DNA from: Pelomonas sp. Root405
GTDB lineage: Bacteria > Pseudomonadota > Gammaproteobacteria > Burkholderiales > Burkholderiaceae_C
Length of the DNA: 64,000 nucleotides
Direction of reading: 5' to 3'
Assembly: GCF_001425165.1 (NCBI RefSeq)
Contig: NZ_LMDU01000001.1
Location: 714,075-778,074, forward strand
Shown here: piece after piece, positions 29,381 through 38,317 of the stretch
Numbering within the stretch: position 1 is the stretch's first letter
Layout: every line of letters begins with the position of its first letter
Made by a program: the position numbers and the translations under genes
The notes under the pieces: model-generated
Seen by the model: only the letters and a program-made list of their open reading frames with translations
The model's database searches: none
Told to the model about the DNA's origin: nothing

Positions 29381-30483
29381 TCCGGTGGCTGATGCTGGTG
29401 GCGCTGCTGGTCTGCGGCGCGGCCCGGGCTCACCAGGCCAGCGAGGCCTACCTCGTCTACCGCGTGGACGGCGCAGACGTGGAGCAGCGCCTGGACATCG
29501 CCCTGCGCGACCTCGACCGCGACCTGGCGCTGGACGCCGATGGCGACGGCGCCTTGAGCTGGGGCGAGGTGCGCCAGCGCTGGCCCGACATCGAGGCCGT
29601 GGCCGATGCCGGCTTGCGCTTCACGGCCGAGGGCGTCGCCTGCACGCTGCAGCGCCGCGCAACGGCCCAGCTCGAAGACCACAGCGACGGCATGCACGCC
29701 GTGCTGGTCAGCCACTGGCGCTGCCCGGCGGCCGTGCGCGACATCGACATCGACTACCGCCTTTTCAGCGCCACCGACGCCGCCCACCGCGGCCTGGTGC
29801 GCCTCGTTGGCGCGGTCGGCCCGCCGCAGCTGCTGACCCCGGGCGCCGGCCCGCAACGCCTGGGCGCGCAGGGCATGGGCCTGCCCGGCTTTGTCGCCGA
29901 CGGCATGGCCCATATCGCGGGCGGCCTGGACCATGTGCTCTTTCTCGTCACGCTGCTGCTCGTGGCCGTCTGGCGCAGGGACGGTGGCCGCTGGGTGCCG
30001 CGGGACAGCGCCCGCAGTGCCTTCGTCGAGACGCTCAAGCTCGTCACCGCCTTCACGCTGGCCCACTCCGTCACGCTGGGCCTGGCGGCGGCCGGCGCCC
30101 TCAACCCGCCCGAGGCTTTGGTCGAGTCGCTGATCGCACTGACGGTGCTGCTGGCCGCGCTGGACAACATCCGTCCCTTCGTGCCTGGCCCGCGCTGGGC
30201 GATGGTGGGCGTTTTCGGCCTCGTGCATGGCATCGGCTTCGCGGGGCCGTTGAAGGACCTGGGCCTGCGCGGCACCGAGCTGTTGCTGCCGCTGCTGGGC
30301 TTCAACGTCGGCGTCGAGCTCGGGCAGCTCGCCGTCGTCGTGCTGCTGCTGCCACTGGCCCTTGCGCTGCGCGCCGGCCTGGCCTACCGGCGCTGGGTCG
30401 TGCCGGGCGCTTCGGGCACCGTGGCGGTGCTTGCGCTCGTGTGGTGCGTGGAGCGCAGCATGGCGGTGCAGCTGCTGCCTTGA
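29377..30483 (+). CDS. HupE/UreJ family membrane protein
   Basis: A 368-residue protein with a signal peptide (residues 1-18, ending ARA), a periplasmic domain to about 165, and six or so transmembrane helices. Conserved histidines sit in GLDHVLFLVT, FTLAHSVTLG and FGLVHGIGFA, the pattern of HupE/UreJ-type proteins, some of which move nickel or cobalt. The periplasmic part contains DADGDGALSWGE, an EF-hand-like loop that may bind calcium. The gene is the last of the DUF4331 cassette and starts with GTG overlapping the previous stop. No hydrogenase or urease gene is in the window, so metal transport is only a guess. Confidence 0.85.
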   Translation: MIRWLMLVALLVCGAARAHQASEAYLVYRVDGADVEQRLDIALRDLDRDLALDADGDGALSWGEVRQRWPDIEAVADAGLRFTAEGVACTLQRRATAQLEDHSDGMHAVLVSHWRCPAAVRDIDIDYRLFSATDAAHRGLVRLVGAVGPPQLLTPGAGPQRLGAQGMGLPGFVADGMAHIAGGLDHVLFLVTLLLVAVWRRDGGRWVPRDSARSAFVETLKLVTAFTLAHSVTLGLAAAGALNPPEALVESLIALTVLLAALDNIRPFVPGPRWAMVGVFGLVHGIGFAGPLKDLGLRGTELLLPLLGFNVGVELGQLAVVVLLLPLALALRAGLAYRRWVVPGASGTVAVLALVWCVERSMAVQLLP

Positions 30484-30607
30484 CGCCACGGAAGCGCCAC
30501 CGGAATCGGGGGGGAGCCGCAGGAATAGCGGGTTGCCCACGTTGACCCTTTTTGACGGGTTAGTGAAAGTCGGCCCCGACCTTCCCTTCAGCCCGGAGAA
30601 ATCGCGC

Positions 30608-31375
30608 ATGTCATTCAAGCTTCTCGCCGTCTCGGCCGCATTGCTCACCGCCCTGTCCGCCCAGGCCGCCGTCTCGGTCACGAGCGCTGCCTTCACCTAT
30701 GGGCAGAGCTTTGACAGCCTGGCCGCCGCGGGCACGGCCAACGCGTGGGTCAACGATTCGACCCTGGCGGGCTGGAGCCTGTTCAACGGCGCCAACGCGC
30801 TGGCCACCTACCGCGCCAGCACCGGCACGGACAACGCGGGTGCCGCCTACAGCTTCGGCAGCGGCGCGGACCGCGCGCTTGGCAGCATCGCCAGCGGCAC
30901 CGTGGCCACCCCGACCCTCGTGCTCGCGCTGACCAACAACAGCGGCAGCACGCTCGACAGCTTCACGCTGCGCTACGACGGCGAGCAGTGGCGCAACGGT
31001 GGCAACACCACCGCGCACAAGCTGACCGTGCAGTACGGCTTCGGCGCCAGCTTCGCGAGCGTGTCCAACTGGACCACGGCCGGCGCGGCATTCGATGTCA
31101 ACTCGCTGGTCAACACGGCAAGCAGCGCTGCCGTGGTTGGCAATGTGGCCGGACTGAGCGCCAACCTGGGCGGCACGGTCACCACCCCCTGGGCGGCCGG
31201 CAGCACGCTGTGGGTTCGCTGGAACGACGCCAACGACGTGGGCAGCGACCATGGCCTGGCCATCGACAACCTCAGCCTCAGCGTCACGGCCGTGCCGGAA
31301 CCCAGCACCTACGCCATGCTGCTGGCCGGCCTGGGTGCCGTCGGTTTCATCGCCCGCCGCCGTCGCCGCGGCTGA
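30608..31375 (+). CDS. PEP-CTERM sorting domain protein
   Basis: A 255-residue secreted protein with a signal peptide (LLTALSAQA), a beta-rich Ser/Thr/Ala/Gly middle and a C-terminal PEP-CTERM signal: VPEPS near residue 229, a hydrophobic helix and a tail of six basic residues. PEP-CTERM proteins are processed by exosortase and end up in the envelope or exopolysaccharide matrix; no exosortase gene is in this window. GGAGAAA lies about 8 bases before ATG 30608. It is monocistronic by context, with a strong terminator directly behind. Confidence 0.9.
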   Translation: MSFKLLAVSAALLTALSAQAAVSVTSAAFTYGQSFDSLAAAGTANAWVNDSTLAGWSLFNGANALATYRASTGTDNAGAAYSFGSGADRALGSIASGTVATPTLVLALTNNSGSTLDSFTLRYDGEQWRNGGNTTAHKLTVQYGFGASFASVSNWTTAGAAFDVNSLVNTASSAAVVGNVAGLSANLGGTVTTPWAAGSTLWVRWNDANDVGSDHGLAIDNLSLSVTAVPEPSTYAMLLAGLGAVGFIARRRRRG

Positions 31376-31395
31376 TCGTTCGCCCCTTCGCCCAG

Positions 31396-31418
31396 CGGCC
31401 CCACACGGGGCCGTTTTT
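31396..31418 (+). terminator. Rho-independent terminator after the PEP-CTERM gene
   Basis: A perfect 7-bp GC stem (CGGCCCC / GGGGCCG) with loop ACAC is followed by TTTTT. It lies 20 bp after the stop and touches the stop of the convergent 5'-nucleotidase gene. Confidence 0.9.
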
Positions 31419-32320
31419 CATGGTGGCGCGGCAATGCCCATGGCCACATGACCCGCCGGCACATGGGCCGCGGCGCTGGTGATGTGGCCGACCTGGTCGT
31501 CGAAGAAGAAGTCGGGTTCGAACTCGCGCAGGAACTCGCCCTTGGCCAGGCCGCCGAGGAACATCGCTTCGTCGACCTCGATCTGCCAGTCCATCAGCGT
31601 GCGGATGGCGCGCTCGTGGGCGGGCGCACTGCGCGCCGTCACCAGGGCCGTGCGCACCTTCATGCCGCCGCCCGGTTCGTGCTGCAGGCGCTGCAGGGCC
31701 TGCAGCACCGGCTTGAAGGGGCCGGCCGGCAGCGGCAGGTGGGCGCGGCTGCTTTCGTGCTCGCGGAACGCCGCCAGGCCGTCGCGCTGGAAGACCTGCT
31801 CGGCCTCGTCCGAGAACAGCACGGCGTCGCCGTCGAAGGCGATGCGCAGCTCCTTCGGATGCAGTGCCGACGCCCGCGCCGCCAGCGGCATGACACGCGC
31901 CGCCGCCACGCCGGCCATCAGCGCCTGGCGCACATCGGCCTCGTTGGTCGACAGGAAAAGCTGCGCCGACAGCGGCTTCAGGTATCGCCACGGTGAGGCG
32001 CCACGCGTGAACACGCCGCGCTCGATGGCCAGGCCGTAATGCTTGGCCGAGCGGAAGACGCGCATGCCCGAAATGGGATCGTTGCGCGACAGCACGACGA
32101 CTTCCACCTGCGGCGCCCCGCCGCCAGCGTTGAAGGCCAGCAGCTTGTGCACCAGCGAGAAGGCCACGCCCGGGCGGGCCGGCTCGTCCAGCAAGCGCTG
32201 TTGCAGGGCCATGTAGGCGTGGTCGTCCTCGGCCTCGAAGACCTCGTTCTCGGCTTCGAAATCAAACAGGGCGCGGGACGAGATCGCGACGACCAGCTGG
32301 CCGTTCAGGGTGGCGGGCAT
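31418..32320 (-). CDS. Cytosolic 5'-nucleotidase family protein
   Basis: A 300-residue protein matching the PF06189-type 5'-nucleotidases. It begins with LVVAISSRALFDFEAEN, has VVVLSRNDPISGMRVFRS, IAFDGDAVLFSDEAE (HAD-like aspartates) and ends near FFFDDQVGHI, where the DD pair is typical. Family members remove phosphate from nucleoside monophosphates in the cytoplasm. ATG 32320 is preferred over an upstream in-frame alternative that lies within the neighbouring gene's end. It follows the AAA ATPase gene by 17 bp on the same strand and may share its transcript. Confidence 0.85.
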   Translation of the reverse strand: MPATLNGQLVVAISSRALFDFEAENEVFEAEDDHAYMALQQRLLDEPARPGVAFSLVHKLLAFNAGGGAPQVEVVVLSRNDPISGMRVFRSAKHYGLAIERGVFTRGASPWRYLKPLSAQLFLSTNEADVRQALMAGVAAARVMPLAARASALHPKELRIAFDGDAVLFSDEAEQVFQRDGLAAFREHESSRAHLPLPAGPFKPVLQALQRLQHEPGGGMKVRTALVTARSAPAHERAIRTLMDWQIEVDEAMFLGGLAKGEFLREFEPDFFFDDQVGHITSAAAHVPAGHVAMGIAAPP

Positions 32321-32337
32321 GCCGCGATTGTCAGGGG

Positions 32338-33327
32338 CTACTGCATGAAGCCGATGCGCGACTTCTTGGCGCCGCCGCTGGGCAGGTCGTCGCACAGCAC
32401 CGTGTCGCGCTGTGCCAGCCGGGCGTTGCCGAAGGCCGTCATCCAGGCGCGTCGCATCTCGCGCGGCGCCAGCTCGGCCATGCGGTCCAGCACCGCGTCA
32501 CTGGGTCGCGCGTCGAAGCGCTGGCCCCATTCATGCGAGCCGCGCAGCTTCTCGTACAGCCGCAGCGCGATGGCACGGGCGGCGGCGAAGTCGGGCGCCT
32601 GCACCTCGTAGACATTGACGCGGTTCAGGATGGGGTCGGGGATGGCGCCGGCGTCGTTGGCCGTGGCCACCCAGATCACCTGGCTGGCGTCCACGGCCAC
32701 CTCGGCAAACTCGTCGATGAAGCTGCTGGCCGTGTCGTGCTCCAGCAGGCTGTAGAGCGAGCCCAGCGGGTCGTAGGCGGCCTCGCCGCCGGCCTTGTCG
32801 ATCTCGTCGACCACCATGACGGGGTTGGCATAGTCGCCGTCCACCAGCGCCTCGAAGACCTTGCCCGCCCGTGCGCCCCGCCACTGGCTGGACGCGCCGG
32901 ACAGCACCCAGCCGGCCGTCAGCGAGCTCATCGAGACAAAGCCCATGCCGGTGCCGAGCAACTCGGCCAGCTGGCGCGCGAAATGGGTCTTGCCGACGCC
33001 GGGGGGCCCAAGCAGCAGCAGCGGCGTGATCTCCAGCGCGTCGCTGCTGTCCTTGCACAGGGCGATCTGGCGCCGCACATCGTCGAGCACCTCGTGGAAG
33101 TTGGGCAGCTCGTCGTAGAGCGCGTCCATCACCGGCAGCCCTGAGGGCTTGACCTGGAAGCGCTGCTCACCTTTTTCCAGCATGCGCTCGTAGGTGGCGC
33201 GCAGCGATTCGTGATCCTTGCCCGGCAGCTTGTCCAGCCGTTTGCTGACATCTTCGAGCCGGTAGATGCTGCGCATACGGGCGACCGGGATGCGCGGTGC
33301 GACACAGGCGATGGCGGTACTGCTCAT
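32338..33327 (-). CDS. Lon-like AAA family ATPase without a protease domain
   Basis: A 329-residue AAA+ protein. Walker A is GPPGVGKTHFARQLAELL near residue 107, Walker B is VMVVDEIDKAGG near 170, and the sensor-1 stretch is VIWVATAND. The order of motifs, including SLTAGWVLSGASSQWRGA between them, resembles the ATPase module of Lon, yet the chain ends before any protease domain and lacks the Lon N-domain. Its role could be remodelling of a protein partner; none is identified. GGAGGA precedes ATG 33327. It is upstream of the 5'-nucleotidase gene and 112 bp from the end of gspF. Confidence 0.85.
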   Translation of the reverse strand: MSSTAIACVAPRIPVARMRSIYRLEDVSKRLDKLPGKDHESLRATYERMLEKGEQRFQVKPSGLPVMDALYDELPNFHEVLDDVRRQIALCKDSSDALEITPLLLLGPPGVGKTHFARQLAELLGTGMGFVSMSSLTAGWVLSGASSQWRGARAGKVFEALVDGDYANPVMVVDEIDKAGGEAAYDPLGSLYSLLEHDTASSFIDEFAEVAVDASQVIWVATANDAGAIPDPILNRVNVYEVQAPDFAAARAIALRLYEKLRGSHEWGQRFDARPSDAVLDRMAELAPREMRRAWMTAFGNARLAQRDTVLCDDLPSGGAKKSRIGFMQ

Positions 33328-33439
33328 GGTGGGCTCCTCCGTCAGGACACCCTATTCAAGCAAAAACCGGCCCAGGGCGGCATGTCGGGAAACCACCGGT
33401 TCGTGTGTCAGATCACGGCTTGCCGGCCGGTGTCGGCCG

Positions 33440-34651
33440 CTATTTCACCCAAGTGTTCAGCTGGATGATGGGCAGCAGCACCGCCAGCACGATCAGCAGC
33501 ACGATGGCGCCCATCGCGACGATGAGCAGGGGCTCCAACAGCGTGGCGGCGGCCATGGAGCGGCGCTGCACCTCGACGCTGAGCTGGCGCGCCGCGCGGC
33601 CAAGCATCTCGGGCAACTGGCCGGTCTGCTCGCCCAGCCGCGCAAACATCGCCAGGATGCCAGGGAAGCGCTTCTTGCCCGCCAGCGCCGAGCCCAGCGG
33701 CGCGCCTTCGCGCACCTGCACCAGCGCATCGAGCGCATCGGCCTGCATGGCGCGGTTGGACAGCGTCTCGGCCGCCGCCTGCAGCGCTTTCAGGATGGGC
33801 ACGCCGGCGCCGGCCAGCATCGCGAGAGTGCCGGCGAAGCGTGCCGCGTTGTAGCCGCGCGCCAGTCGGCCGACCACCGGCAGGCCAAGCATCGCCGCAT
33901 CGAAGCGCAGCCGGAAGGCACGCGCCTTGAGCGCCTGGCGCAGCAGCAAGCCGCCCGAGGCCAGCACGCCGAGCATGGCCCAGCCCCAGGTGCGCACGAA
34001 GTCGCTGATGGCCAGCATCGCGACCGTCAGCGCCGGCAGCGTGCGCTTGGAGCTGGTGAACACCGTCGCGATCTGCGGCACCACATAAGTGACGAGAAAG
34101 ATGACGATCAGCACCGAAATGAAGGACACGATGGCCGGGTAAGCCATGGCGCCGACGAGCTTGGCCTTGAGGTCCTGGCGCTCTTCAAGATCGTCGGCCA
34201 ACCGCTCCAGCACCTGGCCGAGCGCGCCGCTCTGCTCGCCAGCGGCGACGACGCCACGGTAGACCTCGTCGAACTCGCGCGGCGCCAGCGCGAGGGCGCG
34301 CGCGAAGGTCGAGCCGGCATTCACCTCGGCCTTGAGCTGGCTGATCAGCTCGCGCTGCCGGCTGTCTTCGCTCTCGTCGGCCAGGGCCGTCAACGCGCGC
34401 TCGATGGGCAGGCTGGAGCCGACCAGCCCGGCGAGCTGGCGCGTCCACACGGCCAGCGCCGTCTGGCCGAAGACGCGGCGCGTGAACCGGCTGCCTTCCT
34501 GGGCACCATGCTGCTGCACCATCTCGATGGACAGCGGCGTCAGCCCCTGCGCCCGCACCATGGCACGGGCCACGCGCGGGTTGTCAGCCTCGATCAGGCC
34601 GCTGCTCTGGCGGCCGGCGTCGGTGAGGGCTTCGTACTTGTAGGCGGGCAC
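33440..34651 (-). CDS. gspF: Type II secretion system inner-membrane platform protein GspF
   Basis: GspF is the polytopic platform protein that couples the GspE ATPase to pseudopilus assembly. The 403-residue product has the expected start MPAYKYEALTDAGRQSSG and two copies of the T2SSF domain, each followed by hydrophobic helices (VSFISVLIVIFLVTYVVPQI; LLIVAMGAIVLLIVLAVLLP). It starts 3 bp after the gspE stop. As the last gene of the minus-strand gsp run it is followed by 112 bp without an evident strong terminator. Confidence 0.96.
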   Translation of the reverse strand: MPAYKYEALTDAGRQSSGLIEADNPRVARAMVRAQGLTPLSIEMVQQHGAQEGSRFTRRVFGQTALAVWTRQLAGLVGSSLPIERALTALADESEDSRQRELISQLKAEVNAGSTFARALALAPREFDEVYRGVVAAGEQSGALGQVLERLADDLEERQDLKAKLVGAMAYPAIVSFISVLIVIFLVTYVVPQIATVFTSSKRTLPALTVAMLAISDFVRTWGWAMLGVLASGGLLLRQALKARAFRLRFDAAMLGLPVVGRLARGYNAARFAGTLAMLAGAGVPILKALQAAAETLSNRAMQADALDALVQVREGAPLGSALAGKKRFPGILAMFARLGEQTGQLPEMLGRAARQLSVEVQRRSMAAATLLEPLLIVAMGAIVLLIVLAVLLPIIQLNTWVK

Positions 34652-34654
34652 GGC

Positions 34655-36079
34655 TTATTCGCGGGTGACCCGCAGGACTTCTTCCAAGGACGTGACGCCG
34701 GCCGTGATCAGCCGCTCGCCGTCCTCGCGCATCGAGCGCAGGCCGATGGCCTCGGCCGCAGCCTGCAGCTGGCTCTCGGGCGCGCGGTTGTGGATGAGGC
34801 TGCGCACCGCGTCGTCGGCCACCATCAATTCGTAAACGCCGGTGCGGCCCTTGTAGCCCGTCTGGCCGCAGGCGTCGCAGCCCACCGGATGCCAGCGGCC
34901 ATGGTCGTCGGCCTTCTTGCAGACGGGGCACAGCCGCCGCACCAGGCGCTGGGCCAGCACGCCGAGCAGGGAGCTGGACAGCAGGAAGGGTTCCACGCCC
35001 ATGTCGGTCAGCCGCGTGACGGCGCTGGGCGCGTCGTTGGTGTGCAGCGTGGCCAGCACCAGGTGACCGGTCAGCGAGGCTTGGATGGCGATCTGCGCGG
35101 TCTCGAAGTCGCGGATCTCGCCGATCATGATGACGTCCGGGTCCTGGCGCAGGATGGCGCGCAGGGCCTTGGCGAAGGTCAGGTCGATCTTGGCATTGAC
35201 CTGGGTCTGGCCGATGCCGGGCAGTTCGTATTCGATCGGGTCCTCGACGGTCAGCACATTCGTGGTGCTGGTGTCGACGGTCTGCAGCGAGGCGTACAGC
35301 GACGTCGTCTTGCCCGAGCCGGTCGGGCCGGTGACGAGGACGATGCCGTGCGGCTGCTGCACCAGCTTTTTGAAGGCCGACAGCACCTGGCCGTCCATGC
35401 CCAGGCCTTCGAGCGTGAACTTGGATTCGCTCTTGTCGAGCAGGCGCAGCACGGCGCGCTCGCCGTGGGCGCTGGGCAAGGTCGACACCCGCACGTCGAT
35501 GGCCCGGCCGCCGATGCGCAGCGAGATGCGGCCGTCCTGCGGCAGGCGCTTCTCAGCGATGTCGAGCTCGGCCATGATCTTGAGCCGGGATATCAGTGCC
35601 GCGTGCAACGCCCGGTTCGGCTGCACCACCTCGCGCAGCGTGCCGTCGACGCGGAAGCGCACGGAGCTGCTGCGCTCGTAGGGCTCGATGTGGATGTCGC
35701 TCGCGCCGTCCTTGGCCGCCTGCGTCAACAGCGCGTTGAGCATGCGGATGATGGGCGCGTCGTTGGCGGCTTCCAGCAGGTCCTCCACGGCGGGCAGGTC
35801 CTGCATCATGCGCGACAGGTCGACGGCGCTCTCGACCTCGCCGACGACCACGGCCGCACTCGATTCGCTGCCGGCATAGGCCGCGCTGATGCGCTCGGTC
35901 AGGGAGTTCGCGGCTTCTGACTCCAGCCGGTCCACCGCGTACAAGCGCTGCACTTCGGACAGCGTGGCCCAGCTCACCTCGGGCGGCGCCCACAGCGTCA
36001 GCGTGCTGCCGTCGTCTTCCAGCAGCACGGTGTTGGCCCGTGCAAAGGCATAAGGCAGGGGGTGGCGGGTGGCTGCCAT
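34655..36079 (-). CDS. gspE: Type II secretion ATPase GspE
   Basis: GspE powers pseudopilus extension from the cytoplasmic face. The 474-residue product carries the N2E-like domain and the RecA-like core: Walker A GPTGSGKTTSLYASL, Asp box region, Walker B-like ILRQDPDVIMIGEIRD, and the His box TGHLVLATLHTND. A four-cysteine zinc finger (CPVCKK...CDACGQTGYKG) lies near 420-445, as in GspE/PilB. Slightly shorter than E. coli-type GspE at the N-terminus. It lies between gspD and gspF with gaps of 7 and 3 bp. Confidence 0.96.
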   Translation of the reverse strand: MAATRHPLPYAFARANTVLLEDDGSTLTLWAPPEVSWATLSEVQRLYAVDRLESEAANSLTERISAAYAGSESSAAVVVGEVESAVDLSRMMQDLPAVEDLLEAANDAPIIRMLNALLTQAAKDGASDIHIEPYERSSSVRFRVDGTLREVVQPNRALHAALISRLKIMAELDIAEKRLPQDGRISLRIGGRAIDVRVSTLPSAHGERAVLRLLDKSESKFTLEGLGMDGQVLSAFKKLVQQPHGIVLVTGPTGSGKTTSLYASLQTVDTSTTNVLTVEDPIEYELPGIGQTQVNAKIDLTFAKALRAILRQDPDVIMIGEIRDFETAQIAIQASLTGHLVLATLHTNDAPSAVTRLTDMGVEPFLLSSSLLGVLAQRLVRRLCPVCKKADDHGRWHPVGCDACGQTGYKGRTGVYELMVADDAVRSLIHNRAPESQLQAAAEAIGLRSMREDGERLITAGVTSLEEVLRVTRE

Positions 36080-36086
36080 GGGGGCG

Positions 36087-38315
36087 TTACTGCGGCGGTT
36101 GTTGCGCGGATTGCGGCGGGGTGGGCGGCTGCAGCGAAGGCTGAGGCAGGGCCTTGTCGGGCGCCGAGATCGTCGGCTCCGGCAGCACCGGCGCGCCGGT
36201 GTCGGGCAGCAGCAGCTTGGACTTGGGCTGGCTGGCCTCCTGCACCGCGCGAATGCTGCGGTAGCGGTCCAGCGTCAGCTCGTTGCCGCTCTCTGCGCTG
36301 CGCATGACGACGGGGCGCAGGAAGACCATCAGGTTGGTCTTCACACGCCGGCGGTTTTCGCTTTTGAACAGGTTGCCCAGCAGTGGCACCTTGGACAGGC
36401 CCGGCACGCCATCGCCGCCATCGGTGTACTCGTCCTTCAGCAGGCCACCCAGCACGATCAGGTCGCCATCATCGACGACGACGTTGGTCTCGATGGCGCT
36501 CTTGTCCAGCGTCGGCCCGTTGGTGCCTGTGCTGCCAGGCACGACGGACGAGTTCTCCTGGTAGACCACCATGCGCACCGTGCCGCCTTCGCCGATCTGG
36601 CTCTTGATCTTCAGCGTCAGGCCGACGTCCTTGCGGTCCACCGTCTGGAAGGGGTTGACGTTGCCGCCGGCTCCGGCCGTGCCCGAGTAGGAACCGGTCA
36701 CGAAGGGCACGTTCTGGCCGATGACGATGCGGGCCTCCTCGTTGTCCAGCGACACGATGTTGGGCGTGGACAGCACGTTGGCGCCGCTCTGGCTTTCGAA
36801 GAAATTGGCCACGGCACCCAGCGTGTAGAAGCTGCCGAACTTCTTGATCACGCCGATGTTCAGGCCCTGGGGTGCCGCGCCGGCGCCCAGCGCCGTCGTG
36901 ACCCCGTCCCTGCCGCCTGCGACGGCGCCGGTGGCGTTGATGATGTTGGCCAGGCCCGAGCCAAAGTTGGTGCCCGCGCCGGTGATGCTGCTGTCACCCT
37001 TGTTGCCGAACAGGTTCTGCCACTGGATGCCGAACTGGGCGGACTTGCTGTTGTCGATCTTGACGATCAGCGACTCGACATAGATCTGCGAGCGGCGGCC
37101 GTCGAGCTGCTCGATGACGGCGCGCACCTGGCGGTACAGCGGCTCGGCGGCCGTGATGATCAGCGAGTTGGTCGACGGGTCGGCCTGCACGAAGCCGCCA
37201 GTCGAGGGCCCCGCGGACTGCGACAGCGGCGCGGTCGCGGCCGCCGAGGTCATGCCGCCGGTGTTGTTGTTGCCGCCGCCGACGTTGCCACCGCTCAGCG
37301 ACTGGCTGGCGCCGGTCAGCGAACCCGCGCCGGTCAGGCTGGATGTGCCAGACGTACTGCCGCCACCGGCGCTGGCCGACGAACCGGCACCGAAGGCGGC
37401 GCGCAACACGGTGGCCAGCTTGGTCGCGTCGGCGTTTTTCAGGTAGACGACGCGGATGTTGTTGCCGCTGTCGCTGCTGGGCTGGTCGAGCTTGTCGACC
37501 ATCGAGCGCACGGCGGCCAGGCGCGCCGGGTTGCTGGCGCGCAGGATGAGGCCGTTGGAGCGTGGGTCCACCAGCACGTTGACCGCGCTGCTGCTCTGGC
37601 CCGGCACGACTGCGCCCGCCGTGGTGCCGCCATCTGCCAGGCGCTGCACCAGCGGCGCCAGGTCGGACGCGACCGCGTGCTTCAAGGGCACGATCTCGAT
37701 GTCGCTGGTGCCCGGCGTGTCCATGGCCGCGATGATCTTGGCCATGCGCTGCAGGTTGTCGGCGTAGTCCGTGATGATCAGGCTGTTGTTGCCCGGGTTG
37801 GCGTTGATGGTGTTGTTGGGGCTGATCAGCGGCCGCAGCACGGCGACGAGGTTGTTGGCGTTCTCGTGCTGGATGCGGAAGATCTGCGTCAGGATCTGGT
37901 CGCCGCGCACATTGCTGGTTTCCACGGCCACCGAGCCGGCCTGCAGCTTGGCATCCGGCTCGGGCAGCACCTTCAGGAAGCCCGCCGCCTCCACGACGGT
38001 GAAGCCCAGGCCGCGCAGCGCGGCGAGGTAGTTGCGATAGGCGTCGGCCACCGACACCGGCTGCTCGCTGTAGACCGTGATCGTGCCCTTGACGCGCGGG
38101 TCGATGATGATCTGGCGGTTCAGCATGACGCCGATCGCGCGGGTGACAGCCTCGATGTCGGCGTTGACGAAGTTGAGCGTGACCGGCGAGCTGGCCCTGA
38201 CGGCTGGGCCGGCGGTTCGGCCGCGCTGCACGTTGGCGTTGTCGGGCTGGGCGAACGCGCTGCCCGTCGCCAGCAGCAATGCAGCGAGGGCAGTGGCGGT
38301 GCGTTGGAGATTCAT
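36087..38315 (-). CDS. gspD: Type II secretion outer-membrane secretin GspD
   Basis: GspD forms the outer-membrane channel. The 742-residue product has a signal peptide ending GSAFA, an N0/STN domain (VTLNFVNADIEAVTRAIG), N1-N3 repeats, and the secretin core with VPLLGNLFKSENRRR near residue 640. A Gly/Ser/Thr-rich stretch with SLTGAGSLTGASQSLSGG near 325-345 interrupts the N3 region. The tail after 690 is Pro-rich. ATG 38315 is chosen; an ATG two codons earlier overlaps the gspN stop and is equally possible. It precedes gspE in the operon. Confidence 0.96.
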   Translation of the reverse strand: MNLQRTATALAALLLATGSAFAQPDNANVQRGRTAGPAVRASSPVTLNFVNADIEAVTRAIGVMLNRQIIIDPRVKGTITVYSEQPVSVADAYRNYLAALRGLGFTVVEAAGFLKVLPEPDAKLQAGSVAVETSNVRGDQILTQIFRIQHENANNLVAVLRPLISPNNTINANPGNNSLIITDYADNLQRMAKIIAAMDTPGTSDIEIVPLKHAVASDLAPLVQRLADGGTTAGAVVPGQSSSAVNVLVDPRSNGLILRASNPARLAAVRSMVDKLDQPSSDSGNNIRVVYLKNADATKLATVLRAAFGAGSSASAGGGSTSGTSSLTGAGSLTGASQSLSGGNVGGGNNNTGGMTSAAATAPLSQSAGPSTGGFVQADPSTNSLIITAAEPLYRQVRAVIEQLDGRRSQIYVESLIVKIDNSKSAQFGIQWQNLFGNKGDSSITGAGTNFGSGLANIINATGAVAGGRDGVTTALGAGAAPQGLNIGVIKKFGSFYTLGAVANFFESQSGANVLSTPNIVSLDNEEARIVIGQNVPFVTGSYSGTAGAGGNVNPFQTVDRKDVGLTLKIKSQIGEGGTVRMVVYQENSSVVPGSTGTNGPTLDKSAIETNVVVDDGDLIVLGGLLKDEYTDGGDGVPGLSKVPLLGNLFKSENRRRVKTNLMVFLRPVVMRSAESGNELTLDRYRSIRAVQEASQPKSKLLLPDTGAPVLPEPTISAPDKALPQPSLQPPTPPQSAQQPPQ

Positions 38316-38317
38316 GA

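Noticed and set aside
33328-33439. AACCGG...CCGGTTTTT as terminator after gspF
   Set aside because: The stem is 6 bp with a loop of more than 20 bases; too weak to call.
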